A program made the position numbers and the translations under genes. A DNA stretch of 64,000 nt from Rhizophagus sp. LPA8_4_AMF (Eukaryota; Glomeromycota; Glomeromycetes; Glomerales; Glomeraceae), in assembly GCA_021464525.1 (NCBI GenBank), contig JADRCO010000029.1, positions 1 to 64,000 of the forward strand. Direction: 5' to 3'. Under the pieces are notes generated by a model that was not told the DNA's origin, did not search any database, and saw only the letters and a list, made by a program, of their open reading frames with translations. Shown here piece by piece: positions 24,201 to 37,238 of this stretch; the first letter of the stretch is position 1; each line of letters opens with the position of its first letter.

Positions 24201-27200
24201 AATAATACCTTCTTCTTCAACGAGAATCTTAGGTTTTTTGGAAATTTTCTTTTTTGCTTTTTGTACTTCACTTAAATTAACTTCATTTTCAACGTTTTCT
24301 ACGGCTGTAGAAGTTGATGCAGTTGAAGCTCCAACTACATGATGTAATTTTACTTTATCCGCGTCATCTTTTGCTACTTTTTCTGCTGCTAATTCTGCTG
24401 AATCTTTAACATCTTCAGACCTACTATCAGCTTCTTCTAATATTGTACTTAATTTACCAGAACTCTTCAAGTCACTTATCGCTCCTGCTACCGCTATTTT
24501 ACCATTATCTACGGCGACCTGATTTAATTGAAAGCGATTAACCTATGATCGGGAATTTTTGAATGAACTAACGTAGTTTTCGAAATTTTACCAAGTACGA
24601 AGCTCCACTTAAACCTAATCTTATGTGATGCGTGACTAAGATAATCGTTCGTCCTTTCATAAAATCACTTAATATACAATTATTCATTAAATGCTTAGCA
24701 GTATGTGTGTCAACTGCACTTAAAACATCATCCATCAAGATATGCTGTGCTCTAGAATAAACCGCTCTAATCGTGATTCAATTTCAAATATAAATGTTAG
24801 ACACTGACTTAATAAATACTTATTCAAAGGAAAATAAGAAACCTTGCTAGAGAAATTCTTTGCTTTTGTCCTCCCGAAAGAGTAATTCCTTTCTCTCCAA
24901 TCTCTGTCATATCACCATCTTCAAAAATATCCAAATCTACTTCTAGAGAACACATTTTTATCACAGCCTCATATCTTTCTTCATCATAAGGTAGACAGAA
25001 AATAATGTTTGACTTAATGGAAGCATTCTGAAGCCAAGCTTGTTGAGAAACCAATGCAACACTATTTGACAATATCCAATTCGATGGATTAAGATCATAT
25101 GTTACTAGATCTGCCGGAGATTTTGGGCAATATACTCTTCCACTTATCACGTTAGTTTCTTTTAAAAATTAAAACACGTTAATACTTTGAAATATACATT
25201 GATATAATTAATCGTCGATCTATAATGATTATATTCACATCGTATTAATGTGATATTGTCTAATCATCATAATTCTAAATCAAATTATAGAGAGGAACAA
25301 CTTTAATTGATCGAATCAAAATAAATAAAAAAGAAATTTTACCTCCAAGTAGTGACATTAATAATAGAGTCTAAAATAAAAAAAAAATAGAAATAACATT
25401 AAAATTATATTTACAAAAAAAATTCGAATTATTTTTCGTAATATTCACCTTTCCTGATCCTGTTGGTCCACCTAAGATAAAAGAAAAAAATAAATAATTT
25501 TTCAAAAGATTCAATTACAAATTCCTTCAATCAAGAAGATAAAACTTACATATTATACTTAGTTTTCCAATGGGAAATTCTAAATTCAAATTTCTCATTC
25601 TAAATTCCGGTTCTTCAGAATTAATTTTTTCATCACCAAGTCTATTCCAAGTAATAGTAGCATTCTCAAAACCAATTTTATTCTCTCGTCCTAACGAATT
25701 ATCTCCATTCTCTAACTCTGAATCAGTAATTTCATCTTCATTCAAAAACTTTTCAATTCTCTTTAAACTAACATAAGCTTGTGAACCATCCATAAATACT
25801 TCAGGCAATATGTTAAGAGCAAATCTTAATTCAAGAAATATTGATAGAGAGGTAAAAGCTATTGATGCTGTTAATTCGTTTCCTTGAACTTTGGTGAAAA
25901 TGTAAAATGATGCAACTGTTACTAGCACGGGAGAGACGATCCATACTAAATCGAACAATGTCAGTTGAATATAAGTACTACGAAGTTGTTTGAGCTCTGA
26001 ATTACGCGAATCTAAATAAAGAGAAACATTATAAATAAACAGAGGTATTCGTTTAAATAAATAAGATCAATTAATTTCATTCGTTAAATAGTATACCTAA
26101 TATACGGTCTTCCCAATTTTTTTCCCACGCATAAAATTTAACCATACGAATTCCTTGCAATACCTATTACAAATAAGAATTAATGTCACTTTGTTTTACC
26201 AAAAAATGGCGAAAAAAAATTTTTTACCTACCTCATTCATCAAATTAACTCTTTTGTCCCTTGTTTTCATTAATTTATCCTGAGTTATGTTATAACTTTT
26301 TGCGGTTTTATGATTAATTGGTAATATTAAAACCATCACTAATAATCCATATAAACAACTACTACCCAATAATTGATACAAAAAATAAAATCCCACACAC
26401 ATCTCGATAGGACAATCAACGATGCTACTCCACCAAGTTGCAAATTCTGATATTCTATTAGAATCTACTGCCATTAAGTTTGTAATTTTCCCAACAGTGC
26501 TATTTTGATCTTCATCATCCGAATCTTCATTATCTTTTCCGGAATTTTCATCATTCTCTTCGTCATCATCATCATCAATCGAAGTAATAGTAGAATCATA
26601 TCTTTTTAAAGATTTTGAATAAATTTCAGAATTAAGTTGTGCTTTTATAACAACTTGTAATACGCATGAAGACCAATACCAAACTTGTGCTATTGATAAT
26701 TGTAAGACCAAATTTGAAAGAAGCATTCCAAATATATAAATAATACCCCATTCTAACTTTTCCCCATATTGATAATTTTGAACAAATTCGATAAATCGAT
26801 AAAGAAATGCAAAAGGAGCATAATAAAGTATTCCCGTAATTACGGTGAAGAATAATTGAATTAAAATAACTTTTTTATTGGCTTCCACAATTCGATATAA
26901 AAGAGAACGATCCCGCCGTCTTTTAAAGTAATTGTACAATGGAGAGGTTCTTAACGAATAAGGTAATTGATCAAAATCAGAATCACTAAGTGAAGATTGA
27001 GAATAAGCCTTCTTCATTAATTGATCTACTATGTTGAACATAATAAAATCCCATAATGAACAATACTCGGAAGCATAAACTGGTCTATTATTATTTATTA
27101 ATGGAGGACCTCGAGGAGTTGTAATAGCAACTATTGTTATTATAAGAGATAAAATGAAATTTGCTAAGGAAATTAAAACTTCAATTCGTTTTATTTTAGA

Positions 27201-27745
27201 GAAGTTTACAGAATTAGAGTGAGAGTATAAAGCGGAACGAATTTGCAATAAAGAGCAAAATACCGCAGTAAAATAAAATGCTGTCAAATGGAAATTTATA
27301 ATCCATCCCCATTTTCTTGATCCTGATGCTATACTGATTACTGTTAAAATCAACGCATATGACTAAAAAAAAGAAAATAATTAATAATTAATTAATAAAT
27401 AAAGCAGATCAAGTCAATTAAAGATTAATTTTTTTTCCTTACCCAACAAATTATTAACGCAATATTTAACAAAATACTGTGTTCATTTTCATTTTGTAAA
27501 TATTTCAAATGAAATAAAAATCCAAATAGACCAATTTGTAAAAGGATAATTACGATCTTCGTTGCATCTCTTTTTACGGTTGAAAAACGTGTGCTACCAA
27601 TTGGAATATCACCTGTATCTTTGCTTGATAGTTCTTGATATCCACACGGTTTGCAACTACTAATCCATTGAAAGAATAAAATTATTGAACTTAGTGAAAC
27701 TACTGCTACGGGCGGTATTGTCTCTAATGATTCCATTATATCCAT
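21266..27745 (-). CDS. ABC transporter, subfamily C (MRP/YCF1 type), full length, 20 exons
   Basis: Exons: 27745-27443, 27362-26232, 26163-26097, 26011-25550, 25471-25449, 25370-25343, 25158-24843, 24766-24592, 24518-24209, 24128-23541, 23468-23443, 23362-23314, 23248-23222, 23144-23033, 22964-22902, 22825-22388, 22301-22141, 22061-21710, 21620-21496 and 21408-21266. They join without a break to about 1632 residues. An N-terminal membrane block (about 1-170, TMD0-like) precedes TMD1. NBD1 has Walker A GPTGSGKT (about 656-663), signature LSGGQKQR and Walker [16 protein letters not shown]2 follows a Lys/Glu/Ala-rich linker. NBD2 has GRTGSGKST, an [17 protein letters not shown] signature and [11 protein letters not shown]. 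The [12 protein letters not shown] region reads [10 protein letters not shown] here. ABCC proteins export glutathione or other conjugates, often into the vacuole; the substrate here is unknown. Four microexons are 23-28 nt, one carrying Walker A. An acidic insert (about 355-385) lies in TMD1. Confidence 0.92.
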
Positions 27746-29401
27746 ATCTGTTTACTTAATTAAATTATGTGGTTAAAAAAGAAAATTAGCCGAATTGATT
27801 GCTCCCATTTATATAATTTTTTTTTTGCCGCAATTCGGCAATCGTTACCAAATCAAACATATGCATTATTATAGCCATACGCCGTTTGCCGTAAATGGTT
27901 AAAAAAAATATTTAATAAAAATATTTTTAGTATAGGATTTTCCTATCGATGTAACTGCGCATAATTAAAGAAAGTTTACGCAGTATTTGGTTAAAATTTT
28001 TTTCGTAAACCATATTTATTCATAAATTATTAATACAATGAAAAATTCTCATTAAAAGAATAAGAAATATTTTGATCAATTCAATTGGAAAATTATTATC
28101 AATAGAATCCAAATCGAAACAAATTCGATAGATAATAAGAGTTATTCAAGATTATTAGTAACTTTATTTTTCTTAATTTTCTACCGATATTTTTATGTCA
28201 ATGTGATAGTTTTTTTTTCATTTATCACGTATAATCATTTCATACTTTACAGGTTAAACCTATCTTATGATATAGAGAATACAATAATAATAATTCTAAA
28301 TAATATTAAGATCTTTATCCTACTATACGATTCGGAAAAACAATCGTAAATCTTTTCGTATTTTCATCGGTATTATCAATGTTCTTTGATTTTACCCTTT
28401 TTTGTACCTATTGGATGAACATTTACAATTGTCTATTTTTAGAAATTTAGAATACTAACCATTTGCGTCCTAGGCTCTCGACACGACAAAACTTATTTAC
28501 AAAATGGTACCGATTATTTGGGATAAGTAAAAGTTGCACAGACTTCAAGAAATTGAATTATAAATAAAATTCACATGATCTATTGATAATATAAAGTTTG
28601 TTATAATAAAAGCAGAAAGGTTTATTTCGTATTTTCGTTACACGATCATGTTCTCATTATATATTATCCAAGATGCTCTTTCAATGACCTAAGAATTATT
28701 ATAATTACTTTAAATGGATAGTAATTCTAAAGCTAAGAAGAATAAGTTAATGGATCTACCGAATTTGATATCACATCTTAAAGATGATGCTAACGATAAA
28801 AATTATTCGATAGATTGTTAACTTCAACCATTAAATTAGTAATATTTTTTACATCCTGCTCTTCATTCTTGGGTAGTAAAAACATAAATTTGATGTAAAT
28901 CTAGGTGTGAATGTTACACCAATGCAGTCGAATTCTTACTGTATTCTACGATTTGCTACCAGAATATCGTTTCATTCAACTGTGATTACAAACTGAACCA
29001 CATCAATAATCATTTATGATATTATTTAATTGCATATTTTGTTCAATATCATTGACAGTTAATACTTTATGATTATATCCTGCATGGAATAGTAAACTAT
29101 TAACTACCAAACAATGAATTGAATTGATTACGTAAAATATCCGTAATTTCGTATCCATTTCCTTCGCTAAAAAAGGTTAATAATTCCGATCGACACTATA
29201 TATACAGCATATATTTATAAATTAATATGCACAAGGAATGGTAAATTTCAAATAATTATTATTACTTCTGAATTATAAAATTTTCTTTCTTTATTGAGAA
29301 CTGCTCAAATGAATCACACATTTGAAAAAAAAATTGTATATCATCATTACAATAATAAGATCATTCAATTAAATCTCGCTAAATATCACTATTAAACATT
29401 G
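27746..29401. other. AT-rich spacer
   Basis: Contains the transporter promoter and the 3' flank of the BTB gene. A short plus-strand open stretch beginning at 28713 (about 35 codons, MDSNSKAKKNKLMDLPNLI) vaguely recalls an F-box start, but the frame closes and no continuation is convincing. Nothing else is recognised. Confidence 0.4.
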
Positions 29402-30931
29402 CTAATGAGGTTGAATTCGAATTTGTCCCGGATATGATAATGATACGACGGGATAAATTTTTGATGGAAGTTTCCTCCACGTAGAAATTTCTGGATATCT
29501 TTTATCATTAATTGAGAACGCTAAAGTTTTTTCATTCATATTCAAATGAACGGTTATCTTATCACCCTCCGCATAAGTCGCTTCACCACGCTTGAACTTA
29601 CTATCGTTCCAATAAAGCCCACTTGAAGCGAAAACCCATCCATTCCTTTGATAACCTGCAAAACTTTCTACATCAAAACTTTTACCCGCACAAATACCAA
29701 TATACATTTTTTTGCAGCCTTTATCAATGATTAGATTCCATTCATATATACCTTTATCATTAATTAAAATTTTTCCTTTAACATTTTCTGTTGATTTACA
29801 ACTACTCAATGCTCTCACAGTAGATCCAGTCTTTTCAATTACAAGGTCTGATCCACATGCTGATTCATCCCAAGTAAAGTTTAATTTACTAATTGAAGGA
29901 GGTGCATTAACAATAGGGGAGCGCAAGTTATCCTGAGTTAGAGTTTCAGAAGTGGGAAAAAAATTATTTTGATTTACGGTAACAGGAGACAAATTATTTT
30001 GTTTAAAGGAAACGGGAGTTTCAGTTGTAAATGATGAAGGCAAACTAAGATGATTTCTAGCATAAAATCTGTAGGCGTCAACTATCTTTTCAGGCATAAT
30101 AATATCCAATGGTTCTAGCACATCTGTCAAAATTTTTCCATCTATACGTCGAATATCAATAAATTCAAGTAAAGGAGTTAAGATTTCAGTTAATTGTGGA
30201 CGAAATAGGTGAAATTCTGTATTTTGTACGATGATATTCGAATCTTGTATTTGATCTATTTTATCCATAGTAGGTAAATAATTTTCAAACATTTCTACTG
30301 CATCCTTTGAAATTTGGTGTGCTACATGGATGATCACAAATCGAAATACTTCATATTCCGTCGCTGGCAAGGATTTTCCTTTCCCTCTTACATATGATAA
30401 AAGAAATTTTAAAGCAGGGAAGGATAGCTGATTATATTCAATAGTGTTCAAGGGCATTGATGATACATATTCGGCCAATATTTGAAGAAGAGAATTTTCT
30501 TCCGATGGTGACAATTTGACAAGAGCTCTTGATAATAATTCTGGAACATTTGATTCAGCCGATGGTTTCAAAAAAAACCCAATTACTCTAATAATATAAT
30601 CCGAAAGATTCTTCAATTGGAAATAATCTGCTGCATGGTAAATATCGATAATAGTATCATTTTTTAATTCTTCAGCTGTACAAAATCCGGTATATATATA
30701 ATTGAGTATAATTTTCATGGCAATTGATTTTATCTCAGGAAAGCGTATCTGATTTTCATAAGTTTCTTTCATCCCATTATAAATAAAACCATTAAACACT
30801 TCACATCTTGCCGCCAAAATTGCCTTACACGCGTAAAAACTTCCATCTTCACATACGATAGTGATATCACTATAGTTTGGGTTGTTTATTAACAATCTCA
30901 AATCAGTTGCTAACGAATATCCCTTTGCCAT
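29402..30931 (-). CDS. BTB-BACK-SPRY protein 1
   Basis: 509 residues from the ATG at 30931 (MAKGYSLATDL). That start matches the M-x-(R/K)-G-(Y/H)-(S/T)-L beginning of the other family members, so the upstream ATG at 30943 is less likely. BTB/POZ at about 20-115 (SDITIVCEDG, ACKAILAARCEVF, YIYTG). A BACK-like helical region covers about 120-270. A Ser/Thr/Asn/Pro-rich linker of about 50 residues (FKQNNLSPVTVNQNN) is found only in this copy. SPRY at about 355-509 (GIYEWNLIIDKGC, IGICAGKSF, NGWVFASSGLYW, ITVHLNMNEKTLAFSIND, LPSKIYPVVSL). BTB-BACK proteins typically bridge CUL3 ligases to substrates, and SPRY is a protein-binding fold. It is single-exon, divergent from the next copy, and one of the most diverged members of the group. 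Confidence 0.9.
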   Translation of the reverse strand: MAKGYSLATDLRLLINNPNYSDITIVCEDGSFYACKAILAARCEVFNGFIYNGMKETYENQIRFPEIKSIAMKIILNYIYTGFCTAEELKNDTIIDIYHAADYFQLKNLSDYIIRVIGFFLKPSAESNVPELLSRALVKLSPSEENSLLQILAEYVSSMPLNTIEYNQLSFPALKFLLSYVRGKGKSLPATEYEVFRFVIIHVAHQISKDAVEMFENYLPTMDKIDQIQDSNIIVQNTEFHLFRPQLTEILTPLLEFIDIRRIDGKILTDVLEPLDIIMPEKIVDAYRFYARNHLSLPSSFTTETPVSFKQNNLSPVTVNQNNFFPTSETLTQDNLRSPIVNAPPSISKLNFTWDESACGSDLVIEKTGSTVRALSSCKSTENVKGKILINDKGIYEWNLIIDKGCKKMYIGICAGKSFDVESFAGYQRNGWVFASSGLYWNDSKFKRGEATYAEGDKITVHLNMNEKTLAFSINDKRYPEISTWRKLPSKIYPVVSLSYPGQIRIQPH

Positions 30932-32542
30932 TTTATCGTTCAAAATAAGACAAATAGAAAAAGAAAAGAAAAGAGTAATATAAAAAAAAGATAAAAAAAG
31001 TTTACGTAAAATTTATCCGAGCGAGAGTGAGAAGAGCGGAGAAAGGGGGAAATGAAAGATCTGAAAGTGTGAGAAGAAATTTGATTTATACATTTCCTAA
31101 TACGCGTATTATTACGTAATAATAGCCCCATGATGCATGTATAAACCCGAAATTTCCCGTTTTCTAAATTTTTTGAAGATTGCGTTTTATTTCCAATGTA
31201 TTCCGCAGAGTAGTCGGTATTCATGATATTTAATGATTTACTTAATTTCAGCCCAAATGGTCTAATTCCAGCCAGTTTTGTAGACGATCTTGATGATCTT
31301 TATTTATTTACCGAATAAAAATGAATTTGTCCGAGATAATTAGTTTTTTCTTAATTTCTGCAGCAACAAAAAGAGTGTCTAATCTCGGAGACTAGTTTTA
31401 TAAGGTGAATTTCAATAGTTTAGACAAATTCTGCTAAGATATTTAAAAATAATATAATGTCTTAAATTTTTTAATTTCATGATTATTATGATTGTAATAA
31501 AATAATGAGTCTATAAACCATTTCCGTTCCAAATTTCAATTTTATTAACACTCTACGTCACCCTTTAATATTGTTCAATTACGTGTAACATAAGATATCC
31601 TTAATCGGTTAGATTCTTCAATTAATGTATGATATCAGAAGTTAATGCAGCAGGTATCGAATTTCGGATAAATAATTAGATCCGATAATTTTTGAGACCT
31701 CCTATTATAGTCTTTTTGTATAAATAATAAATTAAGTTATTCAGGAACAAAATCGATTCGTTCTTTAGAAATTAGAAACAAATATAGGTCTCCTCATAAA
31801 TTACCTAGAATCATCATTTAAAATCACGAATAAGCGTTATATTTTAAATTAAACTGATGATCATACAACTTAGTATTACAAAGATAATCTTTATATTAGC
31901 TAACCAAATTGGGTAAAATTATTTTTTCAGCCGCACTAAATGTAACGTGTCAATCACAATCATGCTGTCTAAGTAAAACATTTCCCCAAAGTCCCAAAAA
32001 AAGAGTGTTATCGTGAACGGTTATTTTATTTATGTTTATACCGACTGATTTCATTAGTTTAAATTAGGAAATTTTTAAGAAAATCATGGAGTTACGTTCA
32101 ATGAAAAAGGAATTACCGTCTGAATTTGTTACTATCAATGCACAAAATTTTCGCGTTTTCGTGAAATTTTCGAATTTGATATATTTATGATGAAATAAAC
32201 AGTAAATTACGCAGAATATTTGTTCTTTTCTTTGTCTCTAATTTTTTGTGCAGTAATCATGTGAATATTTGGTAAATTATCTTTATCATGCGATATAGAA
32301 GATTTTTGTGATCGACACCGCCCATTTATTTCCTGTAGTGTAACTTAAACTTTCTGCAAAGCTATATTAAAGAGCGGTCTCCCTGAATTGAACATACTTT
32401 TTACCTGAATATCAAAATATGATCATAAATTGAAATAAATACCTAAAAATAAATACCTAAAAAGTATTTTATTATTTTTTGTTTTTTGTCAAGTTATTAT
32501 ATTTCTTCATTATTTTATTAACAAAAAAATTTCTTTCCAAAA
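30932..32542. other. Divergent intergenic region between two BTB-BACK-SPRY genes
   Basis: A 1.6-kb spacer between head-to-head genes, so it should carry both promoters. The only open frame (30940-31224, minus) is leader-like, with runs of Phe/Leu codons, and is not supported. No repeat was noticed. Confidence 0.45.
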
Positions 32543-33955
32543 ATGACGCGAGGACATTCATTAGTTAAAGATCTGAGTATGTTAATTGATAATTCAAAAT
32601 ATAGTGACATTGAAATTATATGTGAAGATGAGGTTAAAATTTATGCATGTAAAGCAATTCTTGCTTCTAGATCTGAAGTGTTTGATAGAATGCTTTATAA
32701 TGGGATGAAAGAGAGTTATGAAAAACAAATCTTTTTTCCGGAAATTAATTCTTCATCTATGAAAGTTGTCATGGAATTTTTATATACTGGACGCAATGTT
32801 GGTGATTTATTAACAAGTGATAATATTGTTGGAACTTATCATGCGGCTGATTATCTTCAACTTCCTGATCTTCAAGATTCTATTGTTGAAACTCTTAGGG
32901 AATCTTTAAATCAACGATATTATGGAAGTATCGCACCGGAATTATTATCTGAATCTATTGAAAAGATGTCTGAGTCTGCAGAAAATCCTTTTCTTTCGTT
33001 ATTAACAGAATCTGTGGCTAAAATTTCATTAAATACTATCGATTATAGTAGACTTTCATTTGAAGCAGTTCAATATTTATTATCATACACTTTTAATAAA
33101 GAGAAACTTTTCGCTACACCTGAATATGAAGTTTTTAGATTTGGAGCAATCCATGCGGCGTATCAAATCTCAAATGATGCTGCAACTTCACTTAAGATTA
33201 GATTACCAACTTTAGATAAGATGGGTTGTCCTAGAAAAATAGACTCAAAAATATATGATAGTGAATTTATTATTAATCGTTCAAAGATTGCCGAATTATT
33301 GACAAATTTAGTTGATCACATTGATTTTAGACGTATTGATGGAAAAATTTTAAGAGAAATTATTGATCCATTAGAAATAGTTTCTGTTGATGTGATTATT
33401 AACGCTTATCGCTTTTTAATTAAGAATAAAGATTTGCCCGCTACTAGAGGGATTCCTTACACGGATGATAAATCAGGTTATGTCTGGGATAAACAAGCTA
33501 GTGGTTCTCAATTATCTATTGAAAAGAATGGTGCGGTAGTTAGGGCTATAAGAGGATGTTCGACACATCAAAATGTTAGAGCGAGCATCGAAATATTTGA
33601 TATAGGTATTTATGAATGGGATGTTATTATTGAAAAAAGTTGCACCTATGCTTGGATAGGAATTTGTTCATCAGAAGAATTTAATTATGAACGTTTTGTT
33701 GGAGTTCAAGAAAATGGTTGGGTCTTTGGATCAAATGGACTATGTTATAATAATAATCATTGCATAAATTACGGTACGACTTTTGGTGAAGGAGATATAA
33801 TCACCGTTCATTTAAATATGGATAATAGAACTTGCGCATTCTCTATTAATGGTAAAAAATTTCCTACGGTTTGTTCTTGGACGAATCTTCCACCAAAAGT
33901 GTATCCTATGGCATCATTAAAATATCCTGGAAAGTTTCGAATTCAACGTCGTTAA
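32543..33955 (+). CDS. BTB-BACK-SPRY protein 2
   Basis: 470 residues, single exon, the only plus-strand member. It starts MTRGHSLVKDL. BTB at about 18-112 (SDIEIICEDE, ACKAILASRSEVFDRML, YNGMKESYE, FLYTGR). BACK-like helices at about 115-300 (SPELLSE-like APELLSESIEKM, TIDYSRLSFEAVQYLL, ATPEYEVFRFGAI, IDFRRIDGKIL). SPRY at about 315-470 (GIYEWDVIIEKSC, WIGICSSEEF, NGWVFGSNGLCY, ITVHLNMDNRTCAFSINGKKF, LPPKVYPMASL). The domain order and lack of introns match the array at 45-59 kb. The likely role is substrate receptor of a CUL3-type ubiquitin ligase, inferred from the BTB-BACK architecture. The ATG is preceded by a TTTCTTTCCAAAA leader. Confidence 0.92.
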   Translation: MTRGHSLVKDLSMLIDNSKYSDIEIICEDEVKIYACKAILASRSEVFDRMLYNGMKESYEKQIFFPEINSSSMKVVMEFLYTGRNVGDLLTSDNIVGTYHAADYLQLPDLQDSIVETLRESLNQRYYGSIAPELLSESIEKMSESAENPFLSLLTESVAKISLNTIDYSRLSFEAVQYLLSYTFNKEKLFATPEYEVFRFGAIHAAYQISNDAATSLKIRLPTLDKMGCPRKIDSKIYDSEFIINRSKIAELLTNLVDHIDFRRIDGKILREIIDPLEIVSVDVIINAYRFLIKNKDLPATRGIPYTDDKSGYVWDKQASGSQLSIEKNGAVVRAIRGCSTHQNVRASIEIFDIGIYEWDVIIEKSCTYAWIGICSSEEFNYERFVGVQENGWVFGSNGLCYNNNHCINYGTTFGEGDIITVHLNMDNRTCAFSINGKKFPTVCSWTNLPPKVYPMASLKYPGKFRIQRR

Positions 33956-36573
33956 ATTTTTGGTTTTTTATTATTATTATTATTTTTTCTTTATTTCATA
34001 TGAAATTTCGTAAACAATTTTTTTTTTTTGTATATTTATGAAAGACTTTCAACTCAATTATTATTTTTTATTTTTTTTTTAAAAAAAAATGTAAAAAATT
34101 ATGTAATTTAACAATCAATTCTTCAAACATTCAATAAATCAAAGAAGTTTTTAATTCATTAATTATTGTTATTTTTATTTTTATTTTTTAAGTGAAATCG
34201 TATTTTTTTTTTCGTAAGAATTTAATGTTAATTGAGATAACTATAAAATATAAAAGTTAATAGAGTAAATCACTAATTGATACCAGGGTACTTTATCAAC
34301 AACGATTTGCAATAAATTGCAGGGTAATGATATATAGTAAATTTTATTATCTTTTTTTTTTTTAAAAAAAAAAAAGGCATTAACTGTATTTTGCCTGAAA
34401 TTTATTAATAATTTTAAAAAGGTACAGTTAGAGGGATAAATGGTCTAATTTTGTAAGATTGATATATTATAAATGAAATTATACTTTCTGCTAATAAAAA
34501 CCGTTAATATCAGATTAAATCAGATGCAATCAATTACGAATAAAAATCGGAAACAAAAATTTAGTTTATAATAATAAATTACGAAAACTCATTAGCGAAC
34601 AAATATCAATATTAAATATAAATATTATATGAAGATTAATAGAATAAATAAATACATTATAATTTAACATCTACTTGTTGCAATATATGGTTATTCTCAC
34701 GATACCTATTTGTTGCTGACTTAGCCAAGTCTTTTAAATAAAATTTGTTGCCACTTTATCATCAACGTCGACATTGATCAGAACTTCGGGGGAAAGGAAA
34801 GGAAAGGATGAGAGAGAGGAAAGGGAAAAGCGGAAGAATACACGCCCCCACATACACCCACACACACCAACAGGATTAGTACGGAATGACTATATAAATC
34901 CATAGAGGCCGAAATAGTTGCGTAATTGCTAGAGAAAGTGCCAAGAATGACCAAGATAATGAGTTATATATCATGAGAAATTCTTTTTCGCATGAATCAT
35001 TTTATTCGAATAAGTAATTTTTTTTCATATAATCAATTACATTTAACTTTCACCGATACCTTTTATTTTTGAATTCAATTAAATGTCATTTTGAAAAGAA
35101 ATGAGTTAATTAGTATAAGTTAAAACTTACTTAGAGTAACATTACAGTACTTGCTTATTATCTTCACTATCATCTGCATTTAGGAGTTAAACGTCACAAT
35201 AACATTGATGTGCGACTGTACTAAGATATCCAGCCAATTAAATGTATTAAGCCGAAAGCTACCCTGCCGTCCTTTGATGGGTAGTAATGATACAATTACC
35301 CAGTGAAGAAATACCTATTAACTTCCAAAAAACCATATTATTTGGTATACCTAAATAAGAAAATTCGATATTATTGGCTATGCTACGTGGCGAATTTTTC
35401 GCTAACTATAAATTCGTACACGACAAATAGAGAGAATAGACATAAAGGTTGCGGAAGATTCCGATTCAAAGTAAAGAACGGCAAAAAAAATATAGTTTTG
35501 CAGGACGGTATAGAGGTTTCAAGGAAAAAATTAACGGATGAAGAGACACTTACTTTTTTTTTATTTGTATATTGTTTTTTCTAAAGAGTGTAGCTATTTC
35601 ATTTCATACTAATTTCACGTATCTTTTTTAAGGATCGCTGTAGACTGTTATAGTGTTATACAGAACATTAATCATATGTTTGGTCTAAGTATTTATATGA
35701 TGCTTGTAATTTTATATATTTAAAATCTACTTCAATAAAGAAATGCGTGTCAGTAAAAAAAAAATGCTATGCCAGCATGATATTCATTTGCAATATCTGA
35801 TCGCAATGAGATTGGCACATTCGCTAATCGCATACTAAACACTTCACATTAGTGCGAGCTTTTAGGTCAAAAGTTATTATTAAATAATCTTTTATTCTTA
35901 AATGATTAACCTGACCATTCTTTGTTAAATAATAAAAAACGTTGCGAAATCGTTTTTTACCATCTACTCACAATTTTTTTTAAAAAAAATTGATTTCTAA
36001 TCTGTCAGGTGATACTTATTATTTCTATTTGTTTACCTATTTTGTAATGTTGTACTCTCCAGATCTAGGTAATATTACCATAAGTTCCCGGCTAGATAAT
36101 GATAAAATACATGACCCAAATTTTACAAATTACATTCTTAGATTATAGTAATCCGAACCCGAATTCTAAATCTAGTACCAATATATAAAAACACAAAATA
36201 GATTGTTATAGACAATCATTTGATAGATTAAAGTATAATAGTTCTAAGATTTTATTTTTAAAAAGGAAAAAGTGTAATGTTATTTAGTGCCACGTTACAG
36301 AATTTAGTCTCATGATTGTGCACACAAATTCAATCGATAATATCAGACAATAACTTTAGAATTAATATTGTTTGTTTATTGCAATTTTCTGAATTTGTGA
36401 TTATAATGCAAGCCGGTTTTTGACCAATAATCATCCTGTAAATCTGATAATTTTATTTTATTAAGTAATTTGCATGGGGTAGCACAAATCTGAAATCAGA
36501 AATATATTACACAATTAAACTATCAAACTATTAATTTGTTTTTTAATTTTTTTTATTCATTACAAGAAAAAAA
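33956..36573. other. AT-rich spacer with T/A palindromes
   Basis: Contains T-run/A-run inverted pairs at about 34067-34089 and 34350-34374 downstream of the BTB gene, and a purine-rich stretch followed by a CA-rich stretch (about 34789-34872). The open frame 35303-35584 (+) is Lys/Tyr-rich with no family signal and I do not accept it as a gene. Confidence 0.45.
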
Positions 36574-37238
36574 ATGCGATCAGAGATATTATATGCTTTA
36601 CATGTATTAATGGCAATAAGTGCTGGTGTAAGCGCAACAATTCAATCAGGTATTTACTTTTGAATTATTCATTTTCATAACAGAACTAACTAAACAAACG
36701 AGTGTGTCACAGCGGCCGTGGCAAAACTTCAAGTTAGGGGAGGAAAATCATTTTCTGCTCTTGTGACAACTTTAATTGGAGCCTTTTGTAAGTAAATATT
36801 CAATTCCTTCTAATTTTCAAAACTATCGTAGAAAATCCAACTAATTATTTTTTTTATGTTCAGTTATATTGATATATTTTCTCATCGATTCAAGATTACA
36901 GCCTCCGAACTTTAGAGTATTTATAAGTAATTATAATTATATCTTTACATGTCTATTAATATAAAAATTAACCTTATGTTACACTATTTATAGATGAACC
37001 GATTTATCCATGGTTAAGTGGATTACCTATTGCATTAATTATCTTAACTTACATATTTACAGTTCCACACCTAGGAGTTGCTGTTGTATTAAGTGTCATG
37101 GTTGCTAGTCAATTAATCTTAGCTTGTATAATTGATCATTTTGGTTTATTTGGTGTAACTGCAAGAAATTTTACTTGGCAAAGGGGTATCGGAAGTATTA
37201 GCATGGTTGCGGGTGTTGTACTTATCGGTTTTTATTAA
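36574..37238 (+). CDS. YdcZ/DUF606-family small membrane protein (DMT superfamily)
   Basis: A four-exon gene whose exons are too short for simple frame scans: 36574-36649, 36713-36787, 36864-36926 and 36994-37238, all GT-AG, giving 152 residues. The order of features matches the bacterial-type YdcZ (DUF606) family: a first helix (ILYALHVLMAISAGVSATIQ), then AAVAKLQVRGGKSFSALVTT, a hydrophobic helix, P-W-LSGLP, PHLGVAVVLSVMVASQLI, DHFGLFG and a last helix (GIGSISMVAGVVLIGFY). Four to five membrane segments and the family's usual length (about 140-150). YdcZ proteins belong to the drug/metabolite transporter superfamily; the substrate is not known. The family is best known from bacteria, so an old transfer is possible, but the introns show long residence in this genome. 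Confidence 0.85.

Noticed and set aside
28713-29170. Possible F-box relic starting with MDSNSKAKKNKL
   Set aside because: Only about 35 codons are open and no VNR-W-C or LW signature follows convincingly.
35303-35584. 93-codon plus-strand frame
   Set aside because: Lys/Tyr/Phe-rich composition expected of random AT-rich DNA, with no homologous motif and no supporting splice context.
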